From Actinomycetales bacterium (GTDB taxonomy: Bacteria > Actinomycetota > Actinomycetes > Actinomycetales > Dermatophilaceae): a stretch of 64,000 bases of DNA. The stretch covers positions 1 through 64,000 of the forward strand of contig PDRO01000006.1 in NCBI GenBank assembly GCA_002748155.1, written 5' to 3'. Position 1 is the first letter of the stretch. Every line of letters starts with the position of its first letter. Below are positions 47,928 through 62,292 of the stretch, one piece after another. Under the pieces are notes generated by a model that saw only the letters and a list, made by a program, of their open reading frames with translations, was not told the origin of the DNA and did not search any database. The translations under genes and the position numbers were made by a program.

Positions 47928-47943
47928 CCGGACAGACGTTCGA
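47928..47943 (-). promoter_or_regulatory. Imperfect LexA (SOS) box abutting a recA −10 element
   Basis: Minus strand TCGAAC-GTCT-GTCCGG: the left half matches the actinobacterial SOS box TCGAAC-N4-GTTCGA fully, the right half at three of six positions. TATGGT (47922–47927) follows immediately as a −10, so LexA binding would block polymerase. Location about 210 bases upstream of the recA start. Confidence 0.55.
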
Positions 47944-47952
47944 TTGAGCAGA

Positions 47953-47970
47953 GGCGTGTCGCGACACGCC
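47953..47970. other. 18-bp perfect palindrome between ABC exporter and recA
   Basis: GGCGTGTCGCGACACGCC, no loop. It lies 47 bp past the end of the ABC permease and ten bases upstream of the SOS box. It could be an operator for a dimeric regulator or, less likely with no loop, part of a terminator. Confidence 0.6.
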
Positions 47971-48016
47971 GGTGGGTGTCGTCCGCTGTCTGCCTGGCGG
48001 GTGGGCCACGGGCGAC

Positions 48017-48808
48017 TCAGGCCAGCAGCAACCGGTCCAGCCGGCGCGCCGCCCCGGCAACCCCCAGCCCACCGAGCACGACGAGATAGACGACGTGCCA
48101 CCACAACCCGGCATACACCTCCCCCAGCGTCAGCGCACGACACAGCGCCACCCCGTGGTAGAGCGGGGTCGCCTGCACGAGCACCTGCGCCCAGCCGGGA
48201 TAGGCAGCGAGCGGGAAGAACGTCGCCGAGAGCAGGAACATCGGCTGCACGACGAGAGTGACCATGTCGAAGTCGACCCACGATCGCATGAAGGTCGTCG
48301 CGAACATCCCGACCGCCGAGAAGGCCAACGCGACGAAGACCGCTGCCGGCAGCGCCAACAACCCCCACAACGACGGCACGAGACCGGCCCCCCAGGCCAC
48401 CGTCAAGAACACAGCGGCATACGTGCCACCGCGCAGCAGCGACCAGGTGACCTCGCCGACGGCGACATCGCGCGGCCCCATCCGGGTCGCGAGCACCGAG
48501 TCGTAGAGCTTGGTGTACTTGAGCTTGAAGAAGACGTTGAACGTCGAGTCCAGGACCCCCGCGTTCATCGCCGACGTCGCGAGCATCGCCGGCGCAACGA
48601 ACGCGGCATACGGCACCTGCTCTCCGCTCGCGGTGCGCACCGAGCCGACGAGCGCGCCGAGCCCGATCCCGAGTGAGAAGAGGTAGAAGACCGGCTCGAG
48701 AAAACCGGTGACGAAGGGGATCCACTCACGCCGGAAGCAGATGGCATTGCGCTCGACGAGCATCCGAGCCAGGCCGGCCCCGGCGGGTAGGGGGCGTGCC
48801 CGGCTCAT
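48017..48808 (-). CDS. ABC-2 type exporter permease
   Basis: 263 residues with about six membrane segments (for example EPVFYLFSLGIGLGALVG, GLLALPAAVFVALAFSAVGM, FDMVTLVVQPMFLLSATFFP). The last resembles the conserved 'F…P…LSG.FFP' of ABC-2 (DrrB/NodJ-like) permeases, and PLYHGVALCR is the family's 'P..h.v...R' end. It overlaps the neighbouring permease gene by four bases. Likely pairs with that permease and the ATPase in an efflux pump of unknown substrate. Confidence 0.9.
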   Translation of the reverse strand: MSRARPLPAGAGLARMLVERNAICFRREWIPFVTGFLEPVFYLFSLGIGLGALVGSVRTASGEQVPYAAFVAPAMLATSAMNAGVLDSTFNVFFKLKYTKLYDSVLATRMGPRDVAVGEVTWSLLRGGTYAAVFLTVAWGAGLVPSLWGLLALPAAVFVALAFSAVGMFATTFMRSWVDFDMVTLVVQPMFLLSATFFPLAAYPGWAQVLVQATPLYHGVALCRALTLGEVYAGLWWHVVYLVVLGGLGVAGAARRLDRLLLA

Positions 48809-49668
48809 CGGACCAGTCTCCTGTGCAGCCCCCGAGCCGCCCACCACCAGCCCGCGACGACGAAGCCCACGAGCACCGCCACATGCAGGCCGAGCGAGCC
48901 GGCATCGATCAGTCCGGTCGACAGGGCCCGTGAGGCCGCTACCCCGTGCCACAGCGGTGTCACTGCCGACAGTGGCCGCAGCACCGCCGGCAACTGCTCG
49001 ACCGGGAAGAACGTGCCGGAGAAGAGCATGAGCGGGGTGATTCCGAGCCGGTAGGTCAGCGTGAGCCAAGCCTGGCTCTCGACGCGTGCGGACACCCCGG
49101 TCATGAACAGGGCGAAACCCAGCCCAGTGAGAAGAGCCACCGGGATCGTCCATAACACCGACCCCGAGCGCCACACCCCGAACAGCGCCGCGACGGCGAT
49201 GAACACCGTTGCGCCGGCGAGCAGCTGCACGCTCACGTGGGCGAGGTGACCGAGCAGGATGTCGCGGGTGCGCAGTGGGGTGGCCAGCATCGCGTGATAC
49301 GTGCCTTGCCACTTGATCGCCCCCATCACCCGCCACGACGACTCGCCGACACCGGTTGTCATCGCCTGAGTCGACAGGATCGCCGGCACGACGAAGACTA
49401 CGTAGGGCAGCACCTGCCCACCCCACGGTATGCCGCCCCGATCACTCCGATCGACGAGCAGGCCGACGCCCCACCCGACCGCGAAGAGCATGAGTAGCGG
49501 TTGACCGAGCCGGGTGAAGACGGCACCGCGCCACACCCGGCGAAACGACACGGCGTGGTATGCCGCGACCCCGATCCAGCGGCGCCCGCTCACGATGCTC
49601 GCCCGCGGCCGGGGCACCTGCACCTGCTGGGTCGGCTGCCCGGTCTCCCTCGGGTCGTGCGATGCCAT
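48805..49668 (-). CDS. ABC-2 type exporter permease
   Basis: 287 residues. A cytoplasmic N-terminal stretch is followed by about six membrane segments (LGQPLLMLFAVGWGVGLLV, IPVALLTGLGFALFMTGVSA, ITPLMLFSGTFFPVEQLP, VAVLVGFVVAGWWWAARGL). The FSGTFFP and PLWHGVAASRAL motifs match the partner permease, so the two arose by duplication and probably form a heterodimer. Overlaps the ATPase and the other permease genes. Confidence 0.9.
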   Translation of the reverse strand: MASHDPRETGQPTQQVQVPRPRASIVSGRRWIGVAAYHAVSFRRVWRGAVFTRLGQPLLMLFAVGWGVGLLVDRSDRGGIPWGGQVLPYVVFVVPAILSTQAMTTGVGESSWRVMGAIKWQGTYHAMLATPLRTRDILLGHLAHVSVQLLAGATVFIAVAALFGVWRSGSVLWTIPVALLTGLGFALFMTGVSARVESQAWLTLTYRLGITPLMLFSGTFFPVEQLPAVLRPLSAVTPLWHGVAASRALSTGLIDAGSLGLHVAVLVGFVVAGWWWAARGLHRRLVR

Positions 49669-50651
49669 CAGTCGACCAGTGTCCGGCCGGTCAGATGCAG
49701 GAAGACGTCTTCGAGCGACGCGCGCCGGACCAGGGCCGACAGCGGCCGGGCCCCGTGCTCGTGTGCTGCCGCGAGAGCCGCGTCGCCGTCGTCGGTGTAG
49801 ACGAGCAGCCGGTCCGGCAACACCTCGACCCGCTCCCCCAGGCCCGCCACCGCCGCGGCATGCGGCGCCAGATCGTCGTCGACGAAGCGCAGTTCGAGCA
49901 CTTCCCGGGTGCTGTGCCGGCCGATCAGCTCACGCGGCGAGCCCTCGTCGGCGATCCGCCCGTGGTCCATGACGACGAGTCGGTCGCACAGCTGCTCGGC
50001 CTCGTCCATGTAGTGGGTCGTGATGACGAGGGTGACGCCGTCGCGCTTGAGCCGGAACAGCCGATCCCACAACACGTGCCGGGCCTGCGGATCCAGGCCG
50101 GTTGTCGGCTCATCGAGCAGCAGGATCCGCGGCTCGTTGATGAGTGCCCGCGCAATGGTCAGCCGGCGCTTCATGCCACCCGACAAGGGCTCGACTCTGT
50201 CTGTGGCCCGCTCGGCGAGCTGAGCGAAGTCGAGCAACTCGGCTGCTCGCCTGCGGCACTCGGCCCGCGGCATACCGAAGTAGCGCCCGTAGATCCAGAG
50301 GTTCTCCTCGACGCTCAGCTCCTCGTCGAGGGTGTCCTTCTGCGGCACCACTCCGAGAGCGGCCCGGATGTCCGGTCCGTCGGTCACCGGGTCGAGCCCG
50401 AAGATCCGCAGTCTGCCGCCCGACGGCTGAGACACGGCCCCGATCATCCGCATGGTCGAGGACTTGCCCGCACCGTTGGGCCCGAGGAAACCGAAGGCCT
50501 CACCCCGCCGAACGACGAAGTCGATGGCATCGACCGCAGCGAAGTCGCCGAAGCGTTTGGTCAGACCGCACGCTTCGATGAGTGTTGGATGGGCTGCCGT
50601 CCCCTGGCCTGGGTCCACCACGGCGCCCAGGTTAGCCAGTCCGTCAGACAT
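49668..50651 (-). CDS. ABC exporter ATP-binding protein (DrrA/NodI-like)
   Basis: 327 residues. Walker A LGPNGAGKSSTMRM, Q-loop VVPQKDTLDEELSVEENL, signature PLSGGMKRRLTIARAL, Walker B LLLDEPTTGLDPQ and H-loop TTHYMDEAE are intact; the DrrA-type C-terminal extension (about 230–327) is present. First gene of a three-gene exporter with overlapping frames. Substrate unknown: drugs, polysaccharide precursors and lipids are all possible. Confidence 0.93.
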   Translation of the reverse strand: MSDGLANLGAVVDPGQGTAAHPTLIEACGLTKRFGDFAAVDAIDFVVRRGEAFGFLGPNGAGKSSTMRMIGAVSQPSGGRLRIFGLDPVTDGPDIRAALGVVPQKDTLDEELSVEENLWIYGRYFGMPRAECRRRAAELLDFAQLAERATDRVEPLSGGMKRRLTIARALINEPRILLLDEPTTGLDPQARHVLWDRLFRLKRDGVTLVITTHYMDEAEQLCDRLVVMDHGRIADEGSPRELIGRHSTREVLELRFVDDDLAPHAAAVAGLGERVEVLPDRLLVYTDDGDAALAAAHEHGARPLSALVRRASLEDVFLHLTGRTLVD

Positions 50652-50757
50652 CCAACACAGGTTTCTTGCGGTTCACCAGCCAAGACCCGTGGGAAACGTT
50701 GCCGGTCCGGCGACTAGACTGCCCGAAAAACCGAACACTGACGTCTGGAGGCCCGAA

Positions 50758-52050
50758 TTGACCCGCACGGCCAAGCTCGAGATCGACGGCACCACCTACG
50801 ACCTGCCCATTGTCGAAGGCACCGAGAACGAACTCGCGCTGGACATCAGCAAGCTGCGGGCTGATACGGGGTACATCACCCTCGATGACGGCTACGGCAA
50901 CACCGGATCGTGCCGTTCGGAGATCACCTACATCGACGGCGAGGCAGGCATCCTGCGCTATCGCGGCGTCCCGATCGAGGAGATCGCAGGCAACTCCTCG
51001 TTCGCCGAGACCGCGTGGCTGGTGATCTTCGGTCGTCTGCCGACGATCGAGGAACGCGATCGGTTCTCGGGGCTGCTCACCGAAGAGAGCCGGCTCGACG
51101 AGTCGATGTACAAGCACTTCGACGGCTTCCCGGTGCACGGGCACCCGATGGCGATCCTCTCGGCGATGATCAACGCGTTGTCGACCCACGAGCCGGAGAT
51201 TGTCGACGACACGGTCGACATCGAGTTGGCCACCGCACGGCTGCTGTCGAAGGTGCGCACGATCGCGGCCGCGGCGTACAAGGCTTCGATCGGTGAGCCG
51301 ATCGTCTACCCACGCTACGACATCAAGTACGTCGAGAACTTCCTGCACATGATGTTCTCGGTGCCGTATCGCGACTACGAGCCCAGCCCCGAGGTCATCA
51401 GGGCGCTCAACCTCTTCCTCGTGCTGCACGCCGACCATGAGCAGAACTGCTCGACATCCACGGTTCGCATGGTCGCCTCGAGCCAGGCCAACATGTACGC
51501 CTCGTGTGCCGCCGGGGTGTGCGCCCTGTGGGGTCCGCTGCACGGCGGCGCCAACGCGGCGGTCATCGAGATGCTCGAATACCTGCGCGAGAGCGACACT
51601 CCGGTCAGCGAGTACGTCGCCAAGGTCAAGGACAAGGCGTCAAAGGTCAAGCTGATGGGCTTCGGCCACCGGGTCTACCGGAACTTCGACCCGCGCTCGA
51701 GCATCCTCAAGAAGGCCGCCGACGACCTGTTGGCCACCATGCAGACCCACGATCCGCTGCTCGACCTGGCAGTCGAGCTGGCCGACGTTGCCTTGTCCGA
51801 CCCGTACTTCGTCGAGCGCAAGCTGTATCCGAACGTCGACTTCTACTCGGGGATCATCCTGCGCGCCATCGGGATCCCGGTGAACATGTTCACCGTCATG
51901 TTCGCGATGGGCCGGATGCCTGGGTGGATCGCCAACTGGAAGGAGATCCACGAAGACCCGAAGGGCCGCATCTACCGGCCGCGGCAGGTCTACGTTGGGC
52001 GCACCGGCGAGCACTTCATCCCCCGCGAGGACCGCACCGACGACGACTGA
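50758..52050 (+). CDS. gltA: Citrate synthase
   Basis: 430 residues, hexameric type II form. Catalytic motifs: HADHEQNCSTSTVRM (first His), LWGPLHGGAN (second His), GFGHRVYRNFDPRS (Arg/His) and VDFYSGIIL (Asp). It condenses oxaloacetate and acetyl-CoA at the head of the TCA cycle. The start is a TTG preceded by GGAGG seven bases away; the frame is open further upstream only over the ABC ATPase gene. TAGACT (50715–50720) is a likely −10. Confidence 0.95.
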   Translation: MTRTAKLEIDGTTYDLPIVEGTENELALDISKLRADTGYITLDDGYGNTGSCRSEITYIDGEAGILRYRGVPIEEIAGNSSFAETAWLVIFGRLPTIEERDRFSGLLTEESRLDESMYKHFDGFPVHGHPMAILSAMINALSTHEPEIVDDTVDIELATARLLSKVRTIAAAAYKASIGEPIVYPRYDIKYVENFLHMMFSVPYRDYEPSPEVIRALNLFLVLHADHEQNCSTSTVRMVASSQANMYASCAAGVCALWGPLHGGANAAVIEMLEYLRESDTPVSEYVAKVKDKASKVKLMGFGHRVYRNFDPRSSILKKAADDLLATMQTHDPLLDLAVELADVALSDPYFVERKLYPNVDFYSGIILRAIGIPVNMFTVMFAMGRMPGWIANWKEIHEDPKGRIYRPRQVYVGRTGEHFIPREDRTDDD

Positions 52051-52053
52051 CGC

Positions 52054-52281
52054 TCAGCCTCGGGTGGGCCGGGTCGGCCTGTCCGGACCGAACTGACGCT
52101 CCGGTGGCACGTCGAAGTCCGCACAGATCTCGGCCCACACCACACGCGGAGGTATGCCGCGGGCCAGCGCTTGCGTTGGTGTGTCACCGAAGCGCAGCAA
52201 GACATGGTCGCGGACGAGGGAGGCGGCATACTCGCGCCCGAACTCAGCCTCGACGAACTCCGTGAAATCGCTGTGGCGCAC
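52054..52281 (-). CDS. DUF3046 family protein
   Basis: 75 residues from a GTG (VRHSDFTEFVEAEFG). It shows the family's pattern RHSDF…EFG..YA.SL.RDHVL…LG.RTP..AL..G.PPR.VW..IC..FDVP. A small conserved actinobacterial protein of unknown function, often found near recA. Convergent with gltA, three bases apart. Confidence 0.87.
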   Translation of the reverse strand: MRHSDFTEFVEAEFGREYAASLVRDHVLLRFGDTPTQALARGIPPRVVWAEICADFDVPPERQFGPDRPTRPTRG

Positions 52282-52379
52282 CTGCCGAGTGTGCCACCGG
52301 ATGGAGCCAGCCAGTCGCCCTGCCGGTATCGTGACGACTAGTATTGACGGCCACATCGCTCAAACCAAAGGGATCTCTC

Positions 52380-54221
52380 GTGTCCACAGACAAACCCGCC
52401 GGAGGCGACCCACTCGGTCAGCAGCCGCAGCAACCGTACGGTCAGCCACAGCAGCCCTACGGCCAGGAACCCACACAACCGTTCAGCCAGGAACCCACAC
52501 AACCGTTCAGCCAGGAACCCACACAACCGTTCAACCAGCAACCCACACAGCCCTACGGGCAGCAACCCCCACAGCCCTACGGCCAGCAACCCCAACAGCC
52601 ATACGGCCAGCAACCCCAACAGCCATACGGCCAGCAACCCCCACAGCCATACGGCCAGCAACCCCCACAACCGTACGGCCAGCAACCCCAACAGCCATAC
52701 GGCCAGCAACCCCCACAGCCCTACGGCCAGCCCTCCGCCGTGCAACACGGTCAATACGGCGAGCAACTGCCGCCGGGTGGGTCAGCACCTCCCAAGAAAA
52801 CCCGGACCAAGCCGATAGTGCTGACCGTCGCGGCTCTCGTCGCGGTCCTGGTGGTCGGTGCAGGCGCATTCGCCGTCGCCAAACTCTTGCCGTCCGGTCC
52901 GCAACCGGCCACGGTCATTCCGGGCAACGCCACCGCGTATATCCGGCTCGATCTCGATCCGTCAGCGGGACAGAAGATCGCCGCGATGCGGTTGTTGAAC
53001 AAGATCCCTGCAGTGCGGGAGGTGCAGTCCACGACGAGTGATCCGCGCGAGATGCTCTGGCGACTCATCGCCTCCGAAGAACCGGACCTGGCCTCGGTCG
53101 ACTTCCAAACCGAGGTGGCACCCTGGCTCGGGTCTCGAGCAGCTATGGGAGCGCTCGGCACCAGTGATCCCAAGTACATGCTGGCGTTGGGCGTCACCGA
53201 CGAAGCTGCCGCCATGGATTGGTTCAAATCCAGGGAATCCGGCTCCAACGGCCCGGACATGACGTATCGTGACGGCTTCTTGCTCTTTACTGACAAGGAT
53301 GACACGCAATCGATACTCGCCGACCTTGACAAAGAGTCATTGAGTGAGAATGCGAACTTTCAGAATGACGTTGCCGCCCTCGGTGATCAAGGTATCGCCT
53401 CGGCCTGGTTCGACGTAGGAGCGCTCGCTAATAGCGGTGCCTTCGACGAATCACTCCTTAGCGCCATAGGTCAATCACCGTCGGCCTCGGAGCCTGTGAA
53501 CGGCCGGATGAGCATGGCGCTGCGCTTGGATGACGACTACATCGAGTTCGCTGGCAACTTCCAAGGCGTCAACAATCTGGAGGTGCCTTCGGGCGGGAAT
53601 CAGCTCGGGTCTTTGCCGGGAGATACAGCGGTCGCCTTCAGCATGGTTGGGGCCGGCGAGAACTTCACGAAATCCTGGAACTCGATCTCGAAGAGTCTCG
53701 ACCCTGCAACGATCTCCCAGCTGGAGAAAGAACTCGGCCTAAGAATGCCGGACGACATTTCCAACCTTATTGGCACCAGCTTTACCATGGCGTTCCCGCC
53801 TCAGGACCTGGACGATTGGGGATCGGTGGGCCCGGCGTTCGGGATCAAGAGCGAGACGAACGATGGTACCAGGGCCAAGACCGTGCTCGATGATCTACTA
53901 TCCGAATTCGGAATGGACGCCCGATGGGCGACCAAACAGGACGGTAATACCGTCTATGTGGGCTCGTCGTCGGACTACGTGAAAAGGCTAGCCGACGGTG
54001 GTGACCTCGGCGCGCAGGACGCCTTCCGACTGGCCATCCCGAACGCTGAGTCGGCCCATGTGGCGCTATACATGAACGTCGATGCAGTCGAGGACCAGTA
54101 TCTCGATCAGCTGCAGGTTGACTACCAAGAAGCGATTGAGGGTATTCGGGCGATCGGCGTGTCCAGCGTTATCTCCGGCCCCGGTGAGGGCTCGTTCTCA
54201 GTGCGGCTCGTCGCCAACTGA
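52380..54221 (+). CDS. DUF3352 membrane-anchored protein with Pro/Gln repeat N terminus
   Basis: 613 residues from a GTG with AAAGGGA upstream. Residues ~16–118 are 13 imperfect eight-residue repeats (PQQPYGQQ and PTQPFSQE forms). One membrane segment follows (TKPIVLTVAALVAVLVVGAG, near 145), then an extracellular DUF3352 domain (ATVIPGNATAYIRLDLDPSA, …). The family has no known function. The Pro/Gln head is on the cytoplasmic side and may be a low-complexity interaction region. Codon use becomes more A/T-rich in the extracellular part (about 53.2–54.2 kb) than in the flanking genes. Confidence 0.83.
   Translation: MSTDKPAGGDPLGQQPQQPYGQPQQPYGQEPTQPFSQEPTQPFSQEPTQPFNQQPTQPYGQQPPQPYGQQPQQPYGQQPQQPYGQQPPQPYGQQPPQPYGQQPQQPYGQQPPQPYGQPSAVQHGQYGEQLPPGGSAPPKKTRTKPIVLTVAALVAVLVVGAGAFAVAKLLPSGPQPATVIPGNATAYIRLDLDPSAGQKIAAMRLLNKIPAVREVQSTTSDPREMLWRLIASEEPDLASVDFQTEVAPWLGSRAAMGALGTSDPKYMLALGVTDEAAAMDWFKSRESGSNGPDMTYRDGFLLFTDKDDTQSILADLDKESLSENANFQNDVAALGDQGIASAWFDVGALANSGAFDESLLSAIGQSPSASEPVNGRMSMALRLDDDYIEFAGNFQGVNNLEVPSGGNQLGSLPGDTAVAFSMVGAGENFTKSWNSISKSLDPATISQLEKELGLRMPDDISNLIGTSFTMAFPPQDLDDWGSVGPAFGIKSETNDGTRAKTVLDDLLSEFGMDARWATKQDGNTVYVGSSSDYVKRLADGGDLGAQDAFRLAIPNAESAHVALYMNVDAVEDQYLDQLQVDYQEAIEGIRAIGVSSVISGPGEGSFSVRLVAN
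52425..52730. repeat. 24-bp coding tandem repeat (13 units)
   Basis: Units such as CAGCAACCCCAACAGCCATA plus CGGC, each coding for eight residues. A central block of five units codes for PTQPF[SN]Q instead of P[PQ]QPYGQ, suggesting repeat turnover in two subfamilies. The antisense frames this creates are artefacts. Confidence 0.9.
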
Positions 54222-54304
54222 CACCGGCGACTGCTCCGCTGCAGGCCAGCTGGTGCTGAGCGGTTCTGGTCCTGTCGGTGGTCCGTGACATCGTGGGCCC
54301 CGAC

Positions 54305-59113
<4,809 letters not shown>

Positions 59114-59201
59114 CTCCAGACACCAGACACCGACCCGTGATAGATCGACGAAGTAACACGACCGGCGCGGTCACACTGGGTTGCTTGCCGAACCGCCGGT
59201 C

Positions 59202-59513
59202 TCAGGCAGCCGACACCGACACGTCGCGGGCCGACGAGGGCAACGCGACGGGCGCGGTCAGGCCGGTCGACTGCCGCGCTTCGCAGCGGGCCACCCGGTC
59301 GGCAACCTCGCGCAGGACCACCGACAGCGGCACCCCGAGTGCCGTGCAGATCGACCTGAGCAGCTCGGACGAGGCCTCCTTCTCGCCACGCTCGATCTCG
59401 CTGAGGTAGCCGGGCGAGACCGATGCATCGGCGCACACCTGCCGCAGGGTGCGTCGCTGGTGTTGTCGCTCCTCACGCAGCACATCACCAAGCTCGCGGC
59501 GCATGAGTGCCAT
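59202..59513 (-). CDS. clgR: ClgR-like XRE transcription regulator
   Basis: 103 residues. The HTH ([20 protein letters not shown], then [32 protein letters not shown]) closely follows actinobacterial ClgR, which activates clp protease genes and is itself degraded by ClpP. The C terminus ends VSAA, in line with the Ala-Ala end used as a degron. GGAGG six bases before the ATG. It lies downstream of cinA/pgsA on the same strand, as in mycobacteria. Confidence 0.88.
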   Translation of the reverse strand: MALMRRELGDVLREERQHQRRTLRQVCADASVSPGYLSEIERGEKEASSELLRSICTALGVPLSVVLREVADRVARCEARQSTGLTAPVALPSSARDVSVSAA

Positions 59514-59630
59514 GTCTCGCCTCCTTTCGTGATGCGACAGCCTAACCGGTCGTGGCCGGCGAGCGCCGGTCGGGGCCGGATAGTTCGCCGCGCCGGCCGG
59601 GGCCCGACCGGCTCGGTCGAGCCGGTGACC

Positions 59631-60113
59631 TCAACGGGCCGGCAGCAGGACCAGCGCTGCCAGATCGAGGGCGGCGGTCACAACCCCGGCCCGGACCGCC
59701 TGCCGGTCGCCGGGCAGGAACACCCGCCGCACCCGGCTCGAGCGGCCGGCGACCACCACGGCGACGAATGCCGTCCCGACCGGTTTGCCATCGGCAGACT
59801 CCGGGCCGGCGACACCCGTAGTCGCCAGGCCGATGTCGCACCCGAGCACGCGGCATACGCCACTGGCCATCGCCACCGCCACCTGCGGATCGACGGTGCC
59901 CCGGGCCGTGATCAGGTGATCGGGCACGCCGAGCACGCCGGCTTTGACCTCGCGCGCATAGGCGATCACCCCGCCGCGGAGCACCCGGGACGCTCCCGGC
60001 ACGGCGACGATCGCGGCGGTGAGCGCCCCGCCGGTGAGCGATTCCGCAATCCCGAGGGTTTGGCCCCGGCGCGCCAACCGATCGAGCAGAGCCCGGGTTG
60101 TCGGCCCGTTCAT
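59631..60113 (-). CDS. cinA: Nicotinamide-nucleotide amidohydrolase (CinA C-terminal type)
   Basis: 160 residues, a stand-alone CinA C-terminal domain. GIAESLTGGALTAAI, GASRVLRGGVIAYAREVKAG, ATTGVAGPESADGKPVGTAF are the family motifs. The enzyme deamidates NMN. The start overlaps the pgsA stop (ATGA). The longer frame to 60284 runs into pgsA and is rejected. Confidence 0.92.
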   Translation of the reverse strand: MNGPTTRALLDRLARRGQTLGIAESLTGGALTAAIVAVPGASRVLRGGVIAYAREVKAGVLGVPDHLITARGTVDPQVAVAMASGVCRVLGCDIGLATTGVAGPESADGKPVGTAFVAVVVAGRSSRVRRVFLPGDRQAVRAGVVTAALDLAALVLLPAR

Positions 60114-60775
60114 TCGCTGCCCCGTTGGGTGCGGGTCCGCGCGCCAGCCGCCCGCCCGCCGCCACGTCGCAGAGCGTGTGCCTGGGTCAGGTAGTCGACG
60201 CCGGAGACCACCGTGAGTGCCACTGCCACAACCAACGCGAGGTATGCCGCGTTGTTCCACACCGAGGTGGCCGGCAACACCCACATCGGGACGAGCAACA
60301 ACGACACTGCGAAAGCCTGGGCCACCGTCTTGATCTTGCCGCCGCGGCCGGCCGCGATCACTCCGTGCCGGATCACGACAAGACGGGTCGCCGTGACCCC
60401 GAGCTCACGCGCCAGAACGACGACGGTGACCCACCAGGGCACGACGTCGATCAATGACAACCCGACGAAGGCCATGCCGACAAGAGCTTTGTCGGCGATC
60501 GGGTCGAGAAGCTTGCCGATAGTGGTCACTTGCGCATGACGCCGCGCCAGTTCACCGTCGAGCCGATCGGTGGCCATCGCGACAAGGAAGACCGCCAACG
60601 CGACGAACCGGCTGGCGGCGTTGTGTCCATCGTCGGCAAGTAGCAGCATGCCGAAAACGGGTACGAGCAGGATCCGCAGCACCGTGAGGGCGTTCGGCAG
60701 GTTCCATGGGCTGACCGGTCGGGTCGGCGGGTCCGGCGGGGCCGGGTCTGCCGGTGTCGGCCCGAGGCCGGTCAT
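60110..60775 (-). CDS. pgsA: CDP-diacylglycerol–glycerol-3-phosphate 3-phosphatidyltransferase
   Basis: 221 residues. The CDP-alcohol phosphatidyltransferase motif is at about 86–111: [10 protein letters not shown] … [12 protein letters not shown] (D-G-x2-A-R-x8-G-x3-D-x3-D). Four to five membrane segments. A proline-rich N-terminal leader precedes the [11 protein letters not shown] lead-in. It makes phosphatidylglycerol phosphate. Overlaps rimO and cinA at its ends. Confidence 0.93.
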   Translation of the reverse strand: MTGLGPTPADPAPPDPPTRPVSPWNLPNALTVLRILLVPVFGMLLLADDGHNAASRFVALAVFLVAMATDRLDGELARRHAQVTTIGKLLDPIADKALVGMAFVGLSLIDVVPWWVTVVVLARELGVTATRLVVIRHGVIAAGRGGKIKTVAQAFAVSLLLVPMWVLPATSVWNNAAYLALVVAVALTVVSGVDYLTQAHALRRGGGRAAGARTRTQRGSE

Positions 60776-62283
60776 GCCGGCTCCGCGACGAGATCCACCC
60801 CGTCCGACCCGGTGATCCGGCAGTCGAGCAGGTCACCGATCCGCACGCGCTCCGCCCCGCGGAGCACGGTGATCCCGTCGACCTCCGGTCCCTGCACACT
60901 GACCCGACCGATGACCGGGCCTTCGCCATCAGCACTATCGGCACCATCGGCACTATCAGCGCCATCAGTACTGTCAGCGCCTTCTGTGCTATCGGGGGAC
61001 AAATCCTCGACGAGCACGGCATGCAGCTCACCGAGCCGGTCCTCGGCGCGTTGGGCCGACAGCTGCTCGACCAGGTCGGTGACCCGTCGCACCCGGGCCG
61101 CGATCTCATCGGCCGGCACTGGCGACGCCAAGGAAGCCGCCTCGGTGCCTTCTTCGTCGGAATACCCGAACACCCCGACGACATCAAGGCGGGCCATCGC
61201 GAGAAACAGCTCGAGTTGGCCCAGCTCGGCTTCGGTCTCGCCGGGGAACCCGACGATGACGTTGCTGCGGATGCCGGCGTGCGGGGTCGCGGACCGGATC
61301 CGGGCGATCAGGTCGAGGAACGCGTCGGAACCACCGAAGCGGCGCATCCGGCGCAAGAGCCCGGGTGCCGCGTGTTGGAACGACAGGTCGTAGTACGGCA
61401 CCACCCCAGGGGTCTGCGCCATCACTTCGAGCAACCCGGGCCTGATCTCGGCCGGTTGCAGGTAGGTCACTCGCACCCAGTCGATCCCGTCGACGGCCGC
61501 AATCCGGGGCAACAGCTTGTCGAGAGCGTGCAGGTCACCCAGGTCCTTGCCGTAGGACGTCGAGTTCTCGCTGACGAGCAGCAGCTCCCGCACCCCCTGC
61601 TCGGCCAGCCAGCGGGCTTCGGCGAGCACGTCGTCGGGCGCCCTGGAGACGAACGCACCCCGGAACGAGGGGATGGCGCAGAAGGCACATCTGCGGTCGC
61701 AGCCACTGGCGATCTTCAGCGGCGCCCATGGACGATGATCGAGGAGCTTCCGGTATGTCCTGGGCCCGCCGAGGGTGACTCGTTCGGCCGTCGTCGGGGC
61801 ACCGTGGCCGGGGACGACGACCTGTGCGGCCGCATCCGGCCGCGCGGTCGGCGTCACGGGCAACAGGCGGCGACGGTCGCCGGGGGTGTGGGCGGCAACG
61901 GGGTGGCCGGCCAGCACCGCCTGCAGGTGCGTCGACAGCGAGGCGTAGGAGTCGAAGCCGAGGACGGCGTCGGCTTCGGGGAGTTGTTCGGCCAGCTCGG
62001 CGCCGTAGCGTTCAGCCAAGCACCCGACCGCGACGACCTTCCGGGTGGCATGCTGCCCGTCCTTGAGGTCGGCTGCTTCGAGCAGGGCATCGATCGAGTC
62101 CTTCTTGGCCGATTCGATAAAGCCGCACGTATTGACGACGGCGACGTCGGCGCGCGCCGGGTGCTCGGTGATCCGCCAGCCGGCGGCTGCCAGGCGTCCG
62201 GCGAGCTCGTCGGAGTCGACCTCGTTACGGCTGCATCCGAGGGTGATGAAGGCGACGGAGCGGCGTGTCGTCCCGTCACCCAT
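60772..62283 (-). CDS. rimO: Ribosomal protein S12 methylthiotransferase
   Basis: 503 residues. UPF0004 domain [42 protein letters not shown]; radical-[22 protein letters not shown] domain at the C terminus. It methylthiolates Asp88 of S12. An insertion of about 25 residues made of S/T-[DE]-G-A-D repeats splits the TRAM domain and is encoded by an imperfect 12-base tandem repeat (about 60930–60990). Paralogue of miaB in this window. Confidence 0.93.
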   Translation of the reverse strand: MGDGTTRRSVAFITLGCSRNEVDSDELAGRLAAAGWRITEHPARADVAVVNTCGFIESAKKDSIDALLEAADLKDGQHATRKVVAVGCLAERYGAELAEQLPEADAVLGFDSYASLSTHLQAVLAGHPVAAHTPGDRRRLLPVTPTARPDAAAQVVVPGHGAPTTAERVTLGGPRTYRKLLDHRPWAPLKIASGCDRRCAFCAIPSFRGAFVSRAPDDVLAEARWLAEQGVRELLLVSENSTSYGKDLGDLHALDKLLPRIAAVDGIDWVRVTYLQPAEIRPGLLEVMAQTPGVVPYYDLSFQHAAPGLLRRMRRFGGSDAFLDLIARIRSATPHAGIRSNVIVGFPGETEAELGQLELFLAMARLDVVGVFGYSDEEGTEAASLASPVPADEIAARVRRVTDLVEQLSAQRAEDRLGELHAVLVEDLSPDSTEGADSTDGADSADGADSADGEGPVIGRVSVQGPEVDGITVLRGAERVRIGDLLDCRITGSDGVDLVAEPA

Positions 62284-62292
62284 ACCGCAACT

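Noticed and set aside
52425..52730. Regular short repeats considered as a CRISPR array
   Set aside because: Units are contiguous 24-bp coding repeats without unique spacers, in frame with a protein, and no cas genes are present.
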